Of a stretch of DNA of 42,891 nucleotides, positions 1 through 7,374 are shown one piece after another. Source of the stretch: CAIWXH01 sp964555675 (lineage in GTDB: Bacteria > Chloroflexota > Chloroflexia > Chloroflexales > Chloroflexaceae); NCBI GenBank assembly GCA_964555675.1, contig CAZKTU010000031.1, positions 1 through 42,891 of the forward strand, given 5' to 3'. A program made the translations under genes and the position numbers. The notes under the pieces are model-generated. The model worked only from the letters and a program-made list of their open reading frames with translations. It was not told the origin of the DNA and ran no database searches. Each line of letters opens with the position of its first letter. Within the stretch, counting starts at the first letter, position 1.

Positions 1-20
1 AGTCCCAAAGCAGGGTTCGA

Positions 21-60
21 AGGGACGCAGTCCCTCGCCCCCACTACGCTGGGAGCGTAG
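21..60. repeat. Two tandem hairpins just past the dnaG stop
   Basis: Two adjacent perfect inverted repeats: AGGGAC/GTCCCT (21-26 and 30-35, 3-base loop) and CTACGCT/AGCGTAG (44-50 and 54-60, loop GGG). The second lies three bases beyond the dnaG stop codon on the minus strand. Neither is followed by a T-run, so they could protect a 3' end or help Rho-type termination rather than act as classic intrinsic terminators. The first resembles the palindromic repeats near 3.3 and 37.4 kb. Confidence 0.5.
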
Positions 61-63
61 CCT

Positions 64-2109
64 CTACTCTTTGCCCAGCACATCCCGCAGGTCGGGAAAC
101 GTGCTGCTGCGGCGGGGGGTGGTGGCGGCGGCGAGGAACTCGGTGATCGCGCTGAGGCGGGCCAGGGTCTCGGCCTGCTCGGCCTCGTCGCCGTCGGCGA
201 GGCGCTGCAGCAGGCGGCGCTGCAGGCGGCGGGCCTGGTCGGCGCGCAGGTTACGGGCGCAGTGCTCGGCCTCCTGGCGGTAGCGGAAATCCTCGGGGCT
301 GCGGGCCGGGTCGGCGATCAGCACCAGGGCCTCCTCGCGCAGAGGCTCGTCGAGACTCTCGGCCCAGAGCAGCAGGTCCTCGGGGGTGCTGGCGCGCCAC
401 TCGAGCGGCAGGGTCGTGAATTGGCGCCAGAGCTCCTGGTGGAGCGGGTCCTCGAGCAGATCCTCGAGCCCGCCGCCGAGCAGATCGCGGATGGCGGGGT
501 GTTTCGCCAGGCCCTCCTCGAGCAGGGCCTCGACCGCCGCGTCGACGCTGGGGTGGCGCAGGGCCAGGGCCAGCAGATAGCCCTCGCCGGTGGTGGGCAA
601 GGTGCGGCGGGGCCGCGCCGCGGGCTGTCCCGGCTCGGCGGGGTGGGGCGCGTCGTCGGGGGGCGGGGGGGCGGCCTGGCGGGCGGGCACCTGGAAGGCC
701 GGGCGGCCCTTGTCGCCGTCCTTGCCGCCTTTGCCGCCCTTGCCCCAGGGCTTGCCGCCCTTCGCCTGGGGGCGGTCGACCTTGCCTTTGAGCAGGTCGA
801 GGATCAGCTCGGCGCGGATGCCCACCACCTGCTCGACCCGCGAGATATAGACCCGCTGCTGGGCGCCGTCGAGCTCGGCCAGCAGGGGTAGCAGGCGGTC
901 GAGGGCCGCGCGCTGGTCCTCGGGGCGCTTCAGGTCTAGGCCGGCGGTGTAGGCGCTGAGGTAGAACTCCATCACCGGGGCGGCCTCGGCCACCAGGCGT
1001 CGCCAGAGCTCGGGGTCGCCCTTGATCACCTCGTCGGGGTCGCGCCCATCGGGCATGCGGATGATCCGCAGAGTCACGTCGCTCTCGAGGCGCACCGCGC
1101 CCTGGGCCGTCGTCACCAGGTGCCCGCCCTCCTCGGCGCTCTCGCGTAGGGCGCTCAGGCCCTTGAGGGTGGCCCGCTGGCCGGCGGCGTCGGCGTCGAG
1201 GGCCAGGTAGACATTGTGCGAGAGGCGTTTGAGCAGGGCGGCGTGGGCCTTGGTCAGGGCCGTGCCGAGGGGGGCGACCACATTGCGGAAGCCGTGCTGG
1301 TGGGCGGTGATCACGTCGATGTAGCCCTCGACCACCACCGTGCGGTCCTCGACCCGGATCGCCTCGCGGGCCAGGTCGAGGCCGTAGAGCAGCTCGCCCT
1401 TCCTGTAGAGCAGGGTCTCGGGCGTGTTGAGATACTTGGGCTGGCCGTCGCCGAGGGCCCGCCCGCCGAAGCCCACGATCTGGCCCTTGGCATTGCGGAT
1501 GGGGAAGATCAGGCGGCCGCGGAAGCGGTCGTAGTAGCGCCCCGACTCGTGGCGGATGGCCAGGCCGGCCGCCTCGACGTCTTCGGGGTCGTAGCCCTTC
1601 TTCTCGGTGAGGTAGCTGCAGAGGAAGCCCCATTCGTCGGGGCTGTAGCCGAGCTGGAAGACCTCGACAATCTCCGCGCTCAGCTCGCGCTTCGCAACAT
1701 AAGCCCGGGCCGGCTCGCCGCGCGGGGTGCTCACCAGCAGGTGGTTGAAGACCTTGGCGGCCAGGGCGTTGAGCTCGAGCAGCTTCGCGCGTCGCGCGTC
1801 CTCCTCGCGGTCGGCGTCGCCGCGCTGCTCGAGGCGCACCCCGGCGCGGGCGGCCAGCTGCTCGAGGGCGCCCTTGAAGTCGAGGCCCTGCTTGCGCATG
1901 AGGAAGTCGAAGGCCGTGCCCGCCGCGTGGCAGCCGAAGCAGTAGAAGCTCTGGGTGTCGGGGTAGACCGTAAAGGCCGGGGTGCGCGAGTTGGGGTGGA
2001 AGGGGCAGAAGCCCACATACGAGCGCCCCGTCTTGCGCAGGTTGACGCCCAGCGAGCCGATCAGCTCGACGATGTCGACTTTGCCGCGGATTTCGTCGAT
2101 CTGGCTCAT
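64..2109 (-). CDS. dnaG: DNA primase DnaG
   Basis: Makes RNA primers for lagging-strand synthesis with the replicative helicase DnaB. The 681-aa product has all primase parts in order: a CHC2 zinc finger (C35, H38, C57, C60), the catalytic core, and a Toprim domain with EGYIDV near 261, LGTALT near 283 and DADAAG near 305. A long flexible linker follows (about 440-520), first rich in Gly and Lys, then in Pro, then a C-terminal region that should be the helicase-interacting domain. The start ATG overlaps the dgt stop by one base (TGATG), so the two are translationally coupled. The dgt-dnaG arrangement is common in bacteria. Length is slightly above the usual 580-650 aa because of the linker. 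Confidence 0.97.
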   Translation of the reverse strand: MSQIDEIRGKVDIVELIGSLGVNLRKTGRSYVGFCPFHPNSRTPAFTVYPDTQSFYCFGCHAAGTAFDFLMRKQGLDFKGALEQLAARAGVRLEQRGDADREEDARRAKLLELNALAAKVFNHLLVSTPRGEPARAYVAKRELSAEIVEVFQLGYSPDEWGFLCSYLTEKKGYDPEDVEAAGLAIRHESGRYYDRFRGRLIFPIRNAKGQIVGFGGRALGDGQPKYLNTPETLLYRKGELLYGLDLAREAIRVEDRTVVVEGYIDVITAHQHGFRNVVAPLGTALTKAHAALLKRLSHNVYLALDADAAGQRATLKGLSALRESAEEGGHLVTTAQGAVRLESDVTLRIIRMPDGRDPDEVIKGDPELWRRLVAEAAPVMEFYLSAYTAGLDLKRPEDQRAALDRLLPLLAELDGAQQRVYISRVEQVVGIRAELILDLLKGKVDRPQAKGGKPWGKGGKGGKDGDKGRPAFQVPARQAAPPPPDDAPHPAEPGQPAARPRRTLPTTGEGYLLALALRHPSVDAAVEALLEEGLAKHPAIRDLLGGGLEDLLEDPLHQELWRQFTTLPLEWRASTPEDLLLWAESLDEPLREEALVLIADPARSPEDFRYRQEAEHCARNLRADQARRLQRRLLQRLADGDEAEQAETLARLSAITEFLAAATTPRRSSTFPDLRDVLGKE

Positions 2110-3176
2110 CAGACGCCCCAGGTGCGCGGGATGAAGATGCGCTTGAAGACCTCGAGGGCGTAGCGGTCGGTCATGCCGGCGATATAGTCGACCACCGCCC
2201 GCTCGATCGGCTCCTGGTGCAGGCGGTTGATCCGCAGCAGATCCTCCGGCAGCTCGTCGGGGCGCTTGAGAAAGTGGGCGTAGAGGGTCTCGATCACGAA
2301 GCGCACCTTCTCGTCGTCGGCCTTGGCCCGCTTGTCGAGGTAGACCTCGCGGTACATAAACTCACGTAGCTGGTTGGTGGCGGCCAGGATGGTGGGGCTC
2401 ATCGCGATCAGGGGCGGGTCGGGGGCTGTGCCCTCGCCGCTGGCCCACCAGTTGAAGCTGATCAGGTCGCCGACCATGGTATTCAGGCGCTCGCCGTGGC
2501 TCGCGCCCAGCACCGCGAGGGGCTCGGCGGGCAGATCCTCCTGGCGCAGCACGCCGGCCCGGATCGCGTCGTCGATGTCGTGGTTGATGTAGGCCACGCT
2601 GTCGCAGATCTTGATGATCTGACCCTCGAGCGTGCTCGCCGTGCCCCACGCAGTTGTCATAATGTCGCGGCGGGCCTTCGAGTGCAGGTAGATGCCCTCG
2701 CGCACGGCGTAGGTCAGATTGAGGCCCTTACCGTCCCGTTCGAGCATCTCGACGATGCGGCGCGACTGCTCGTTATGGCGGAAGTGCTCGGGGAAGATCC
2801 TGGTGAGGGCCGTCTCGCCGGCGTGGCCGAAGGGTGCGTGGCCAATGTCGTGGCCCAGGCCGATCGCCTCGGTCAGGTCCTCGTTGAGTCGCAGGGCGCG
2901 GGCGACGGTGCGCGAGACCTGGGTGACCTCGAGGGTGTGGGTCAGCCGGGTGCGGTAGTGGTCGCCAAGGGGGGCGATGAAGACCTGGGTCTTGTGCTTC
3001 AGGCGTCTGAAGGGCTTGGAGTGCAGGATGCGGTCGCGGTCGCGCTGGTAGGCCGGGCGGATCGTGCACGGCTCCTCGGGGCGCTCGCGCACCGCCTCGT
3101 CGCTAAAGGCGGCCAGGGGCGAGAGGGTCTGCCGCTCGAGGGCCTCGCGGCGCTCACGGACGCTTGGTGGGTTCAT
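2109..3176 (-). CDS. dgt: Deoxyguanosinetriphosphate triphosphohydrolase-like HD protein
   Basis: Family members hydrolyse dNTPs to deoxynucleosides and triphosphate, adjusting the dNTP pool; the true substrate here is unknown. The 355-aa protein shows the family signature: the HSKPFRRLKHKTQV segment, then the HD-domain metal ligands in RLTHTLEV and GHDIGHAPFGH, and EGIYLHSK further on. It lies directly upstream of dnaG and shares the A of its stop with the dnaG start. No Shine-Dalgarno precedes the ATG at 3176; instead a short ORF (3173-3217) ends in an ATGA overlap with it, and a TATAAT box lies at 3226-3231. Expression may therefore depend on reinitiation. Confidence 0.93.
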   Translation of the reverse strand: MNPPSVRERREALERQTLSPLAAFSDEAVRERPEEPCTIRPAYQRDRDRILHSKPFRRLKHKTQVFIAPLGDHYRTRLTHTLEVTQVSRTVARALRLNEDLTEAIGLGHDIGHAPFGHAGETALTRIFPEHFRHNEQSRRIVEMLERDGKGLNLTYAVREGIYLHSKARRDIMTTAWGTASTLEGQIIKICDSVAYINHDIDDAIRAGVLRQEDLPAEPLAVLGASHGERLNTMVGDLISFNWWASGEGTAPDPPLIAMSPTILAATNQLREFMYREVYLDKRAKADDEKVRFVIETLYAHFLKRPDELPEDLLRINRLHQEPIERAVVDYIAGMTDRYALEVFKRIFIPRTWGV

Positions 3177-3217
3177 GGGTGCGCCGAGCCAGTAGCTCGG
3201 ATCAAGGCATTCAGCAT
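3173..3217 (-). CDS. Candidate 14-codon leader ORF before dgt
   Basis: On the minus strand a perfect TATAAT (3226-3231) is followed after 8 bases by ATG at 3217. The frame reads MLNALIRATGSAHP and stops with TGA (3175-3173) overlapping the dgt ATG. If transcription starts at or next to this ATG, the message is leaderless for the mini-ORF, and dgt, which has no Shine-Dalgarno, would be translated by coupling. The overlap and promoter spacing are seen directly; translation is inference. A chance ORF of this size is quite possible. Confidence 0.35.
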   Translation of the reverse strand: MLNALIRATGSAHP

Positions 3218-3225
3218 GTCCCTAG

Positions 3226-3231
3226 ATTATA
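3226..3231 (-). promoter_or_regulatory. -10 box of the dgt-dnaG promoter
   Basis: Consensus TATAAT on the minus strand, 50 bases upstream of the dgt start. No convincing -35 is visible at 17 bases, since the region is G-rich. Confidence 0.55.
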
Positions 3232-3293
3232 GCGCACCTGGTCCGAGAAGAGGGGGGGAGGCGAGGAATTTGCAGGAGTTCCGGTGGGGGGCT

Positions 3294-3314
3294 CGGGAGG
3301 GCAAGGCCCTCCCG
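3294..3314. repeat. Palindromic repeat (GGAGGGC family)
   Basis: A 9-bp perfect stem CGGGAGGGC/GCCCTCCCG with loop AAG, followed by GAAAAC. It lies in the gap between dgt and the 92-aa gene, 37 bases past the stop of the latter. Related elements occur at 37361-37380 and 37425-37445, with the same GAAAA tail. Confidence 0.55.
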
Positions 3315-3350
3315 AAAACATCCACTCAGCCCAATCAGTGTGGTGAGCTA

Positions 3351-3629
3351 CTAGGCGTTCTGGGCCTGGTCGGCCTCGGCCAGGTAGCGCTGCACATTGA
3401 AGGCGCTGGCGTAGCGGGCCTTGAAGGCGTCGCTGTCGGTGTTGAGCTTCTCGGTATAGAAGTGGTCGAAGTTCTCGTGGTGTACGAAGCCCTTGACGGC
3501 CTTCCAGAGCGTTTGTACCTCGGCGACGGTCAGCCCGTTGTCCTGGGAAAGGTCGAGCAGGGTCCAGAGCACCTTGTCAAAGATCACTTCCAGCTTGTCT
3601 TCGGGCATGGCGGCTTGGGCGTCGGACAT
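3351..3629 (-). CDS. Hypothetical 92-aa protein
   Basis: Not recognised. The product is acidic, soluble and probably all-helical, with a central DNGLTVAEVQTLWKAVKGF segment and no signal peptide or membrane span. AGGAG lies 9 bases before the ATG at 3629, supporting the start and real translation. It sits alone between the dgt promoter region and the gene-free stretch at 3630-4097, so it is probably monocistronic. High-GC codon use matches its neighbours. Confidence 0.75.
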   Translation of the reverse strand: MSDAQAAMPEDKLEVIFDKVLWTLLDLSQDNGLTVAEVQTLWKAVKGFVHHENFDHFYTEKLNTDSDAFKARYASAFNVQRYLAEADQAQNA

Positions 3630-3876
3630 GAGTGTTTGCTCCTGTACAAGACGTTATGGTGCGGACAACCTGGGATGCCGTCGGCGCACAAACCCAGCGC
3701 CCTTCGGGCAGGAAGATGCGCGCCTCATGTGCAAGAGACCTGGGATTGCCAGAAGCTATAGTACAATCCTCCGGGGTTGGCGTCAAGATTCGCGATCAAT
3801 GTAGCGCGGCAATCCGCGGGCCACCATGGGCCGAGCGGAGCGATCCGTGGAGCGATTGCTCGTGCCGCGTTTCCGT

Positions 3877-4036
3877 TATAATTCCGCCCCGCCGCGGGGC
3901 GCGCTCTTTACCGCCCCCGCCAAAGGACGGTGCTAGACTTAACCCAGGCGGCGTGGCCGCCTCCCTTCCCCAATCCCCATACTCACCCCACCCGGTAACG
4001 GCCCGCGCTGTCCCCCAGCGCGGGCCGTTTTCAATT
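3877..4036 (+). ncRNA. Candidate small RNA with its own promoter and terminator
   Basis: The 468-base gene-free stretch 3630-4097 contains, on the plus strand, a perfect -10 TATAAT (3877-3882; TTGCTC at 3856-3861 is a weak -35 at 15 bases) and ends in a textbook intrinsic terminator at 3999-4031. Between them are no ORF and no ribosome-binding site, but hairpins at 3885-3901 (CGCCCCG/CGGGGCG) and 3946-3962 (AGGCGGC/GCCGCCT). The transcript would run from about 3889 to 4033, roughly 145 nt. I do not recognise SRP, RNase P, tmRNA or 6S signatures. No plus-strand gene lies upstream that the terminator could serve. The RNA itself is inference. Confidence 0.4.
3999..4031 (+). terminator. Strong intrinsic terminator
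   Basis: Perfect 12-bp stem CGGCCCGCGCTG/CAGCGCGGGCCG (3999-4010, 4016-4027), 5-base loop, then TTTTC. The T-run is on the plus-strand side. On the minus strand the same hairpin is followed only by TTACC, so it might weakly serve the gene ending at 4098 as well. Confidence 0.8.
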
Positions 4037-4097
4037 CGGGCGGTAGCTCAGCTTTGGTCTTTGGTCAGAACTGGCAAAGAACCTCTCGCTGGCACAC

Positions 4098-4523
4098 CTA
4101 GCCCTCAGCGGCCACCATTGGGGCTGGCGCTGCGGCGTAGGGCGTCAGGGCGCGCCAGACGCACAGGGCGACGCCGGCGACGGCGTGAATGGCGATCACC
4201 AGGTTGAAGTAGAGGGCGTGGCCGTTGGCGGCGGCGGCCTCGGGGCTGACCGCCAGGCTCTCGATGCGCTGGGCCACGAAGAAGGTGAAGAAGTAGAGGC
4301 AGAAGCAGCAGAAGGCGGCGAGGCCGAGCTCGCGCCTGCGGGCGGCCAGCCAGCCCAGGAAGAGCGCGAACGGCCCGGCGAAGACCGTCCAGACCAGGGC
4401 GCGCACCACACTGTCGTTGCGAGCGCCCCCGGTCGAGGCCAGGCTATAGGCCGCCCAGCCCACGCCAACGGCCAGGGCCGCCAGCATGATCAGCAGGGTG
4501 CGGGTATCGATACGGCGGGTCAT
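4098..4523 (-). CDS. Small integral membrane protein (141 aa)
   Basis: Not assigned to a family. Four hydrophobic segments are visible: about 8-30 (LLIMLAALAVGVGWAAYSLA), 40-62, 68-90 and 105-128. GAGGAG precedes the ATG at 4523 by a few bases. It is divergent from the histidine-kinase gene, with 104 bases between starts, so it could be functionally linked to that two-component system; this is context only. No catalytic motif is seen. Confidence 0.72.
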   Translation of the reverse strand: MTRRIDTRTLLIMLAALAVGVGWAAYSLASTGGARNDSVVRALVWTVFAGPFALFLGWLAARRRELGLAAFCCFCLYFFTFFVAQRIESLAVSPEAAAANGHALYFNLVIAIHAVAGVALCVWRALTPYAAAPAPMVAAEG

Positions 4524-4611
4524 AGGCTCCTCGTTGCGCGCCGACCCGGCGCGCGCTGCGGTTCGACGCCCCCGATTGTACCAGAGGTTGCCGATGTCCG
4601 GGCGGCCCCCA

Positions 4612-4620
4612 TGGTATACT
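4612..4620 (+). promoter_or_regulatory. Extended -10 promoter, leaderless histidine-kinase gene
   Basis: TGG-TATACT, an extended -10 box, ends 7 bases before the ATG at 4628. Transcription would then start at or next to the ATG, giving a leaderless message; no Shine-Dalgarno is present. The string CCATGGTATAC here recurs just upstream of gntR at 19695-19705. Confidence 0.5.
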
Positions 4621-4627
4621 CGCCAGC

Positions 4628-5884
4628 ATGAGCAAGCAATACGAACAGCACGGCGGCACGGCCCTCGCGGGGCTGGGCTGGTTGCGCACTCGGCTGCTGC
4701 CTGGCGGTACGGCCTCGCTGAATCTGGCCGCGTACGCCATGGTGCTGGCCTCGCTCGTCACTTTTGTGCTCAACCAGCGCGACCTGCCCGCCCCTCAGTT
4801 CTACCTCGGCCTGATCGCCCTCGGCGCGCTGTTCGTGCTCCACATGGTCATGCTCGATCTCGAGCGCTGGCTCGGCGAGTGGCGGGCCGGCCTGCTCCAC
4901 CTCGGGGCGAGCGGGGCGCTCTGGGCGCTGGTGGCCTGGATCTCTCTGGGCAGCGGCAACTTCAACTTTGCTCCCTTCCTGCTCTTCATGCTGATCGCCC
5001 AGGCGATCGTGATCTTGCCCTTCGGCGGCGCGCTGCTCTACACGCTGGCCCTGCTGGCCTTCATGAGCGCCGCCCTCTGGTTGCGCGGCTTCGGCGCCGA
5101 GGCGATCGTTTCGAATTTGATCTCGCTCAGCACCGGCCTGGTCTTCGTTGCCGTCTTCTCGATGGTGCTCAACCTGTATCGGCGCCAGACCGAGCGGGCC
5201 GAGACCCTGCTCGCTCAGCTGAGCGCCGCCAACGCCGAGCTCGAGGCCGCCCGGCGCCGCGACCGCGAGTTGGCCGTCGCCGAAGAGCGCGTGCGCCTCG
5301 CCCGCGATATCCACGATGGTCTCGGCCACCACCTGACCGCGCTGAATGTGCAGCTGCAGGCCGCCGCCCGCCTGCTCGAGCGCGACCCCGCCCGCGCTGC
5401 CGCCGCGATCGCCACTAGCCGTGAGGTCGCTCAGGCCGCGCTCGACGAGGTGCGCCAGAGCGTCGCCGCGATGCGGCGCACGCCGCTCGACGGGCAGAGC
5501 CTGCCCGACGCCCTCGCCACCCTCGCCGCCGAGTTCGCCCGCCGGGCCGAGCTGCGGGCCGAGCTCGACGTACGCGGCGCGCCGGTCGAGCTGCCGCCCG
5601 CGGCGGCCCAGACGCTCTATCGGGCCGCCCAAGAGGGCCTGACCAACGCGCAGAAGCACGGCGCGGCGCGCTCGGTGCGGCTACGCCTGGACTATGGGCC
5701 GCAGACGGTCGCGCTCGGCGTCGAGGACGACGGCGCCGCTGCCGGGCCGTCCGGCCCTGGCTTCGGCCTGGCCGGCCTGCGCGAACGGGCCGAGCAGCTC
5801 GGCGGGAGTCTCTGGGCCGGCCCGCGCGAGGATGGGGGCTTCGCGCTGCGCCTCGAGTTCCCCACCGTCCGCGATGAGGGCTAG
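4628..5884 (+). CDS. NarL/LiaS-type sensor histidine kinase
   Basis: Membrane sensor that autophosphorylates on His and passes the phosphate to the response regulator encoded 2 bases downstream. The 418-aa protein has about five or six N-terminal membrane spans (roughly 30-185) with little extracellular loop, a short coiled coil (about 195-220), then a HisKA_3 box ARDIHDGLGHHLT with the phospho-acceptor H229. An N-box EGLTNAQKH and a glycine-rich GFGLAGLRERA segment form the HATPase_c ATP site. The lack of a large sensor domain suggests sensing within the membrane, as in LiaS/DesK-like kinases. The signal is unknown. Confidence 0.93.
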   Translation: MSKQYEQHGGTALAGLGWLRTRLLPGGTASLNLAAYAMVLASLVTFVLNQRDLPAPQFYLGLIALGALFVLHMVMLDLERWLGEWRAGLLHLGASGALWALVAWISLGSGNFNFAPFLLFMLIAQAIVILPFGGALLYTLALLAFMSAALWLRGFGAEAIVSNLISLSTGLVFVAVFSMVLNLYRRQTERAETLLAQLSAANAELEAARRRDRELAVAEERVRLARDIHDGLGHHLTALNVQLQAAARLLERDPARAAAAIATSREVAQAALDEVRQSVAAMRRTPLDGQSLPDALATLAAEFARRAELRAELDVRGAPVELPPAAAQTLYRAAQEGLTNAQKHGAARSVRLRLDYGPQTVALGVEDDGAAAGPSGPGFGLAGLRERAEQLGGSLWAGPREDGGFALRLEFPTVRDEG

Positions 5885-5886
5885 CG

Positions 5887-6591
5887 ATGATTCGGATCGT
5901 GCTGGTGGACGATCAGACGCTGATCAGGCAGGGCATCAAGACGCTACTCGAGCTTGAAGACGATCTGCAGGTGGTCGGCACGGCGGCGAACGGCCGCGAG
6001 GCGATCGCACTGGTCGAGCAGAGCGCCCCCGACGTCGTGCTGATGGATGTGCGTATGCCCGAGCTCGACGGCGTGGCCGCGACGCGGGCGATCCTCGCCC
6101 GCAGGCCGGGGCTGGGGGTGATCATCCTGACCACCTTCGACGACGACGAGTATGTCTTCGAGGGGCTCAAAGCGGGCGCGCGCGGCTACATGCTCAAGGA
6201 CGCGAGCGCCGAGGAGATCGTCGCCGCCGTGCGCTCGGTGGCCGCCGGCGAGGCGCTGATCCAGCCCAGCATCGCCCGTAAAGTCGTGGCCGAGTTTACG
6301 CGCCTTGCGGCTACCCAGGCGCAGAGCGCCGAGCGCAGAGCGCAAGCGGCCGGCGCAGATGCAGCGCCCCCCAGCTCTCGGGCTCTCGAGCAGTTGACCG
6401 AACCATTGACCGAGCGCGAGCGCGAGGTGCTGGCCGCCCTGGCGCGGGGCCTCTCGAACCGCGAGATCGCCGAGTCGCTGGTGATCACCGAGGGTACGGT
6501 CAAGAACCACGTCTCCAGCCTGATCGCCAAGCTGGGCGTGCGCGACCGCACCCAGGCCGTGCTCAAGGCTCAGGAGCTGCGGCTGCTCTGA
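5887..6591 (+). CDS. LuxR/NarL-family response regulator
   Basis: Partner of the upstream kinase. In the 234-aa product the receiver domain carries the acidic pair D8-D9, the phospho-acceptor D54 (VLMDVRMPELDG) and K104 or nearby (GYMLKDA). A variable Ala/Gln-rich linker (about 135-160) follows, then a GerE-type helix-turn-helix (LTEREREVLAALARGLSNRE, then EGTVKNHVSSLIAKLGV). The start lies 2 bases after the kinase stop. It probably controls the downstream membrane-protein gene, whose upstream region carries a dyad at 6676-6703. Confidence 0.95.
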   Translation: MIRIVLVDDQTLIRQGIKTLLELEDDLQVVGTAANGREAIALVEQSAPDVVLMDVRMPELDGVAATRAILARRPGLGVIILTTFDDDEYVFEGLKAGARGYMLKDASAEEIVAAVRSVAAGEALIQPSIARKVVAEFTRLAATQAQSAERRAQAAGADAAPPSSRALEQLTEPLTEREREVLAALARGLSNREIAESLVITEGTVKNHVSSLIAKLGVRDRTQAVLKAQELRLL

Positions 6592-6675
6592 TCTCTATCG
6601 AAAGTCATCCCTCCGCGACGAGATCTCTATCCACCGCTTCTACCCTCCGTCACTGGGCCCCGCAACCCCTCCGTC

Positions 6676-6703
6676 GTATCGTAGTGGCAGGACCAGACGA
6701 TAC
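6676..6703. promoter_or_regulatory. Inverted repeat upstream of membrane-protein gene
   Basis: GTATCGT (6676-6682) and ACGATAC (6697-6703) form a 7-base dyad with a 14-base spacer, 13 bases before the ATG at 6717. The same 125-base gap also has a direct repeat GATCTCTATC (6590-6599 and 6622-6631) and three CCCTCCG copies (6609, 6643, 6667). These are candidate binding sites for the adjacent response regulator. Confidence 0.4.
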
Positions 6704-6716
6704 TCGGAGGGCGATA

Positions 6717-7256
6717 ATGGATACTCAGCTACATGGGCAGGTCGCGACCGATACGACGGCGGGCAAAGGCGAGCGCGGGCGGCTGGCGGCGGGGCTGCTC
6801 CTCGTCGGCGCGGGGCTAACCCTCTTCGCGGGGCAGTTCTTCAACCTGGGCGCCTTGCCGCTGCTGATACTGGGCCTGATCTTCACGGCAGCAGGCGGCC
6901 TCTCGCATACAGCCGGCTGGCTCATCCCGGGCGGGGTGCTCAACGGGATCTGGCTCGGGGCCTTGCTGAGCGAGAGCGCCCTGGCGACCGGCGAAGCGGC
7001 CGAGGGCGGCCTGTTCCTGCTCGGCTTTGCCGCGGGTTGGGCCAGCATCGATCTGCTCGCGCGCCTGCTGGCCGGGCAGCCGCTGCGCTGGGCTTACCTT
7101 CCGGCCGCCGTGATGAGCGCCATCGGGGTGCCGCTGCTCTTTGGTGCCGCCGGCGAGGCCGTGCTCGAGGCCGTCCTGCGCTGGGTCGGCTACCTCTGGC
7201 CTGTGGCTCTGGTCGCCGCCGGCGCGGCGCTCTTGATCCGCAGCCCACGCCACTAG
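6717..7256 (+). CDS. Integral membrane protein next to the two-component system
   Basis: A 179-aa hydrophobic protein with a short polar N-terminus and about five membrane spans (roughly 27-45, 50-68, 80-95, 103-118, 130-170). No catalytic motif. The ATG at 6717 was chosen because GGAGG lies 6 bases before it (6706-6710); a GTG at 6684 in the same frame has no such site. It resembles small LiaF/LiaI-like or DUF-type membrane proteins that accompany LiaRS-like systems, but I cannot assign a family. Confidence 0.78.
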   Translation: MDTQLHGQVATDTTAGKGERGRLAAGLLLVGAGLTLFAGQFFNLGALPLLILGLIFTAAGGLSHTAGWLIPGGVLNGIWLGALLSESALATGEAAEGGLFLLGFAAGWASIDLLARLLAGQPLRWAYLPAAVMSAIGVPLLFGAAGEAVLEAVLRWVGYLWPVALVAAGAALLIRSPRH

Positions 7257-7374
7257 ACACTCCCCCTCGGGAGGACTGGCTATCTCCATCCCGGCACGGG
7301 GCCTCTGACCCCGTGCCTCGCCGCGGGCGGCGGCGAAGACTGTACCCGTTCCGCATCATACAAGGAGTTCTACG

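Noticed and set aside
251..1633. Long minus-strand ORF of 460 codons inside dnaG
   Set aside because: Very rich in Pro, Arg and Gly and in another frame of dnaG; a high-GC shadow. dnaG carries all family motifs.
4036..4110. tRNA-like start, GGGCGGTAGCTCAGC followed by TTTGGT
   Set aside because: It resembles a tRNA 5' end and D-arm, but there is no anticodon arm, no GGTTCRA T-loop and no matching acceptor strand within the next 90 bases.
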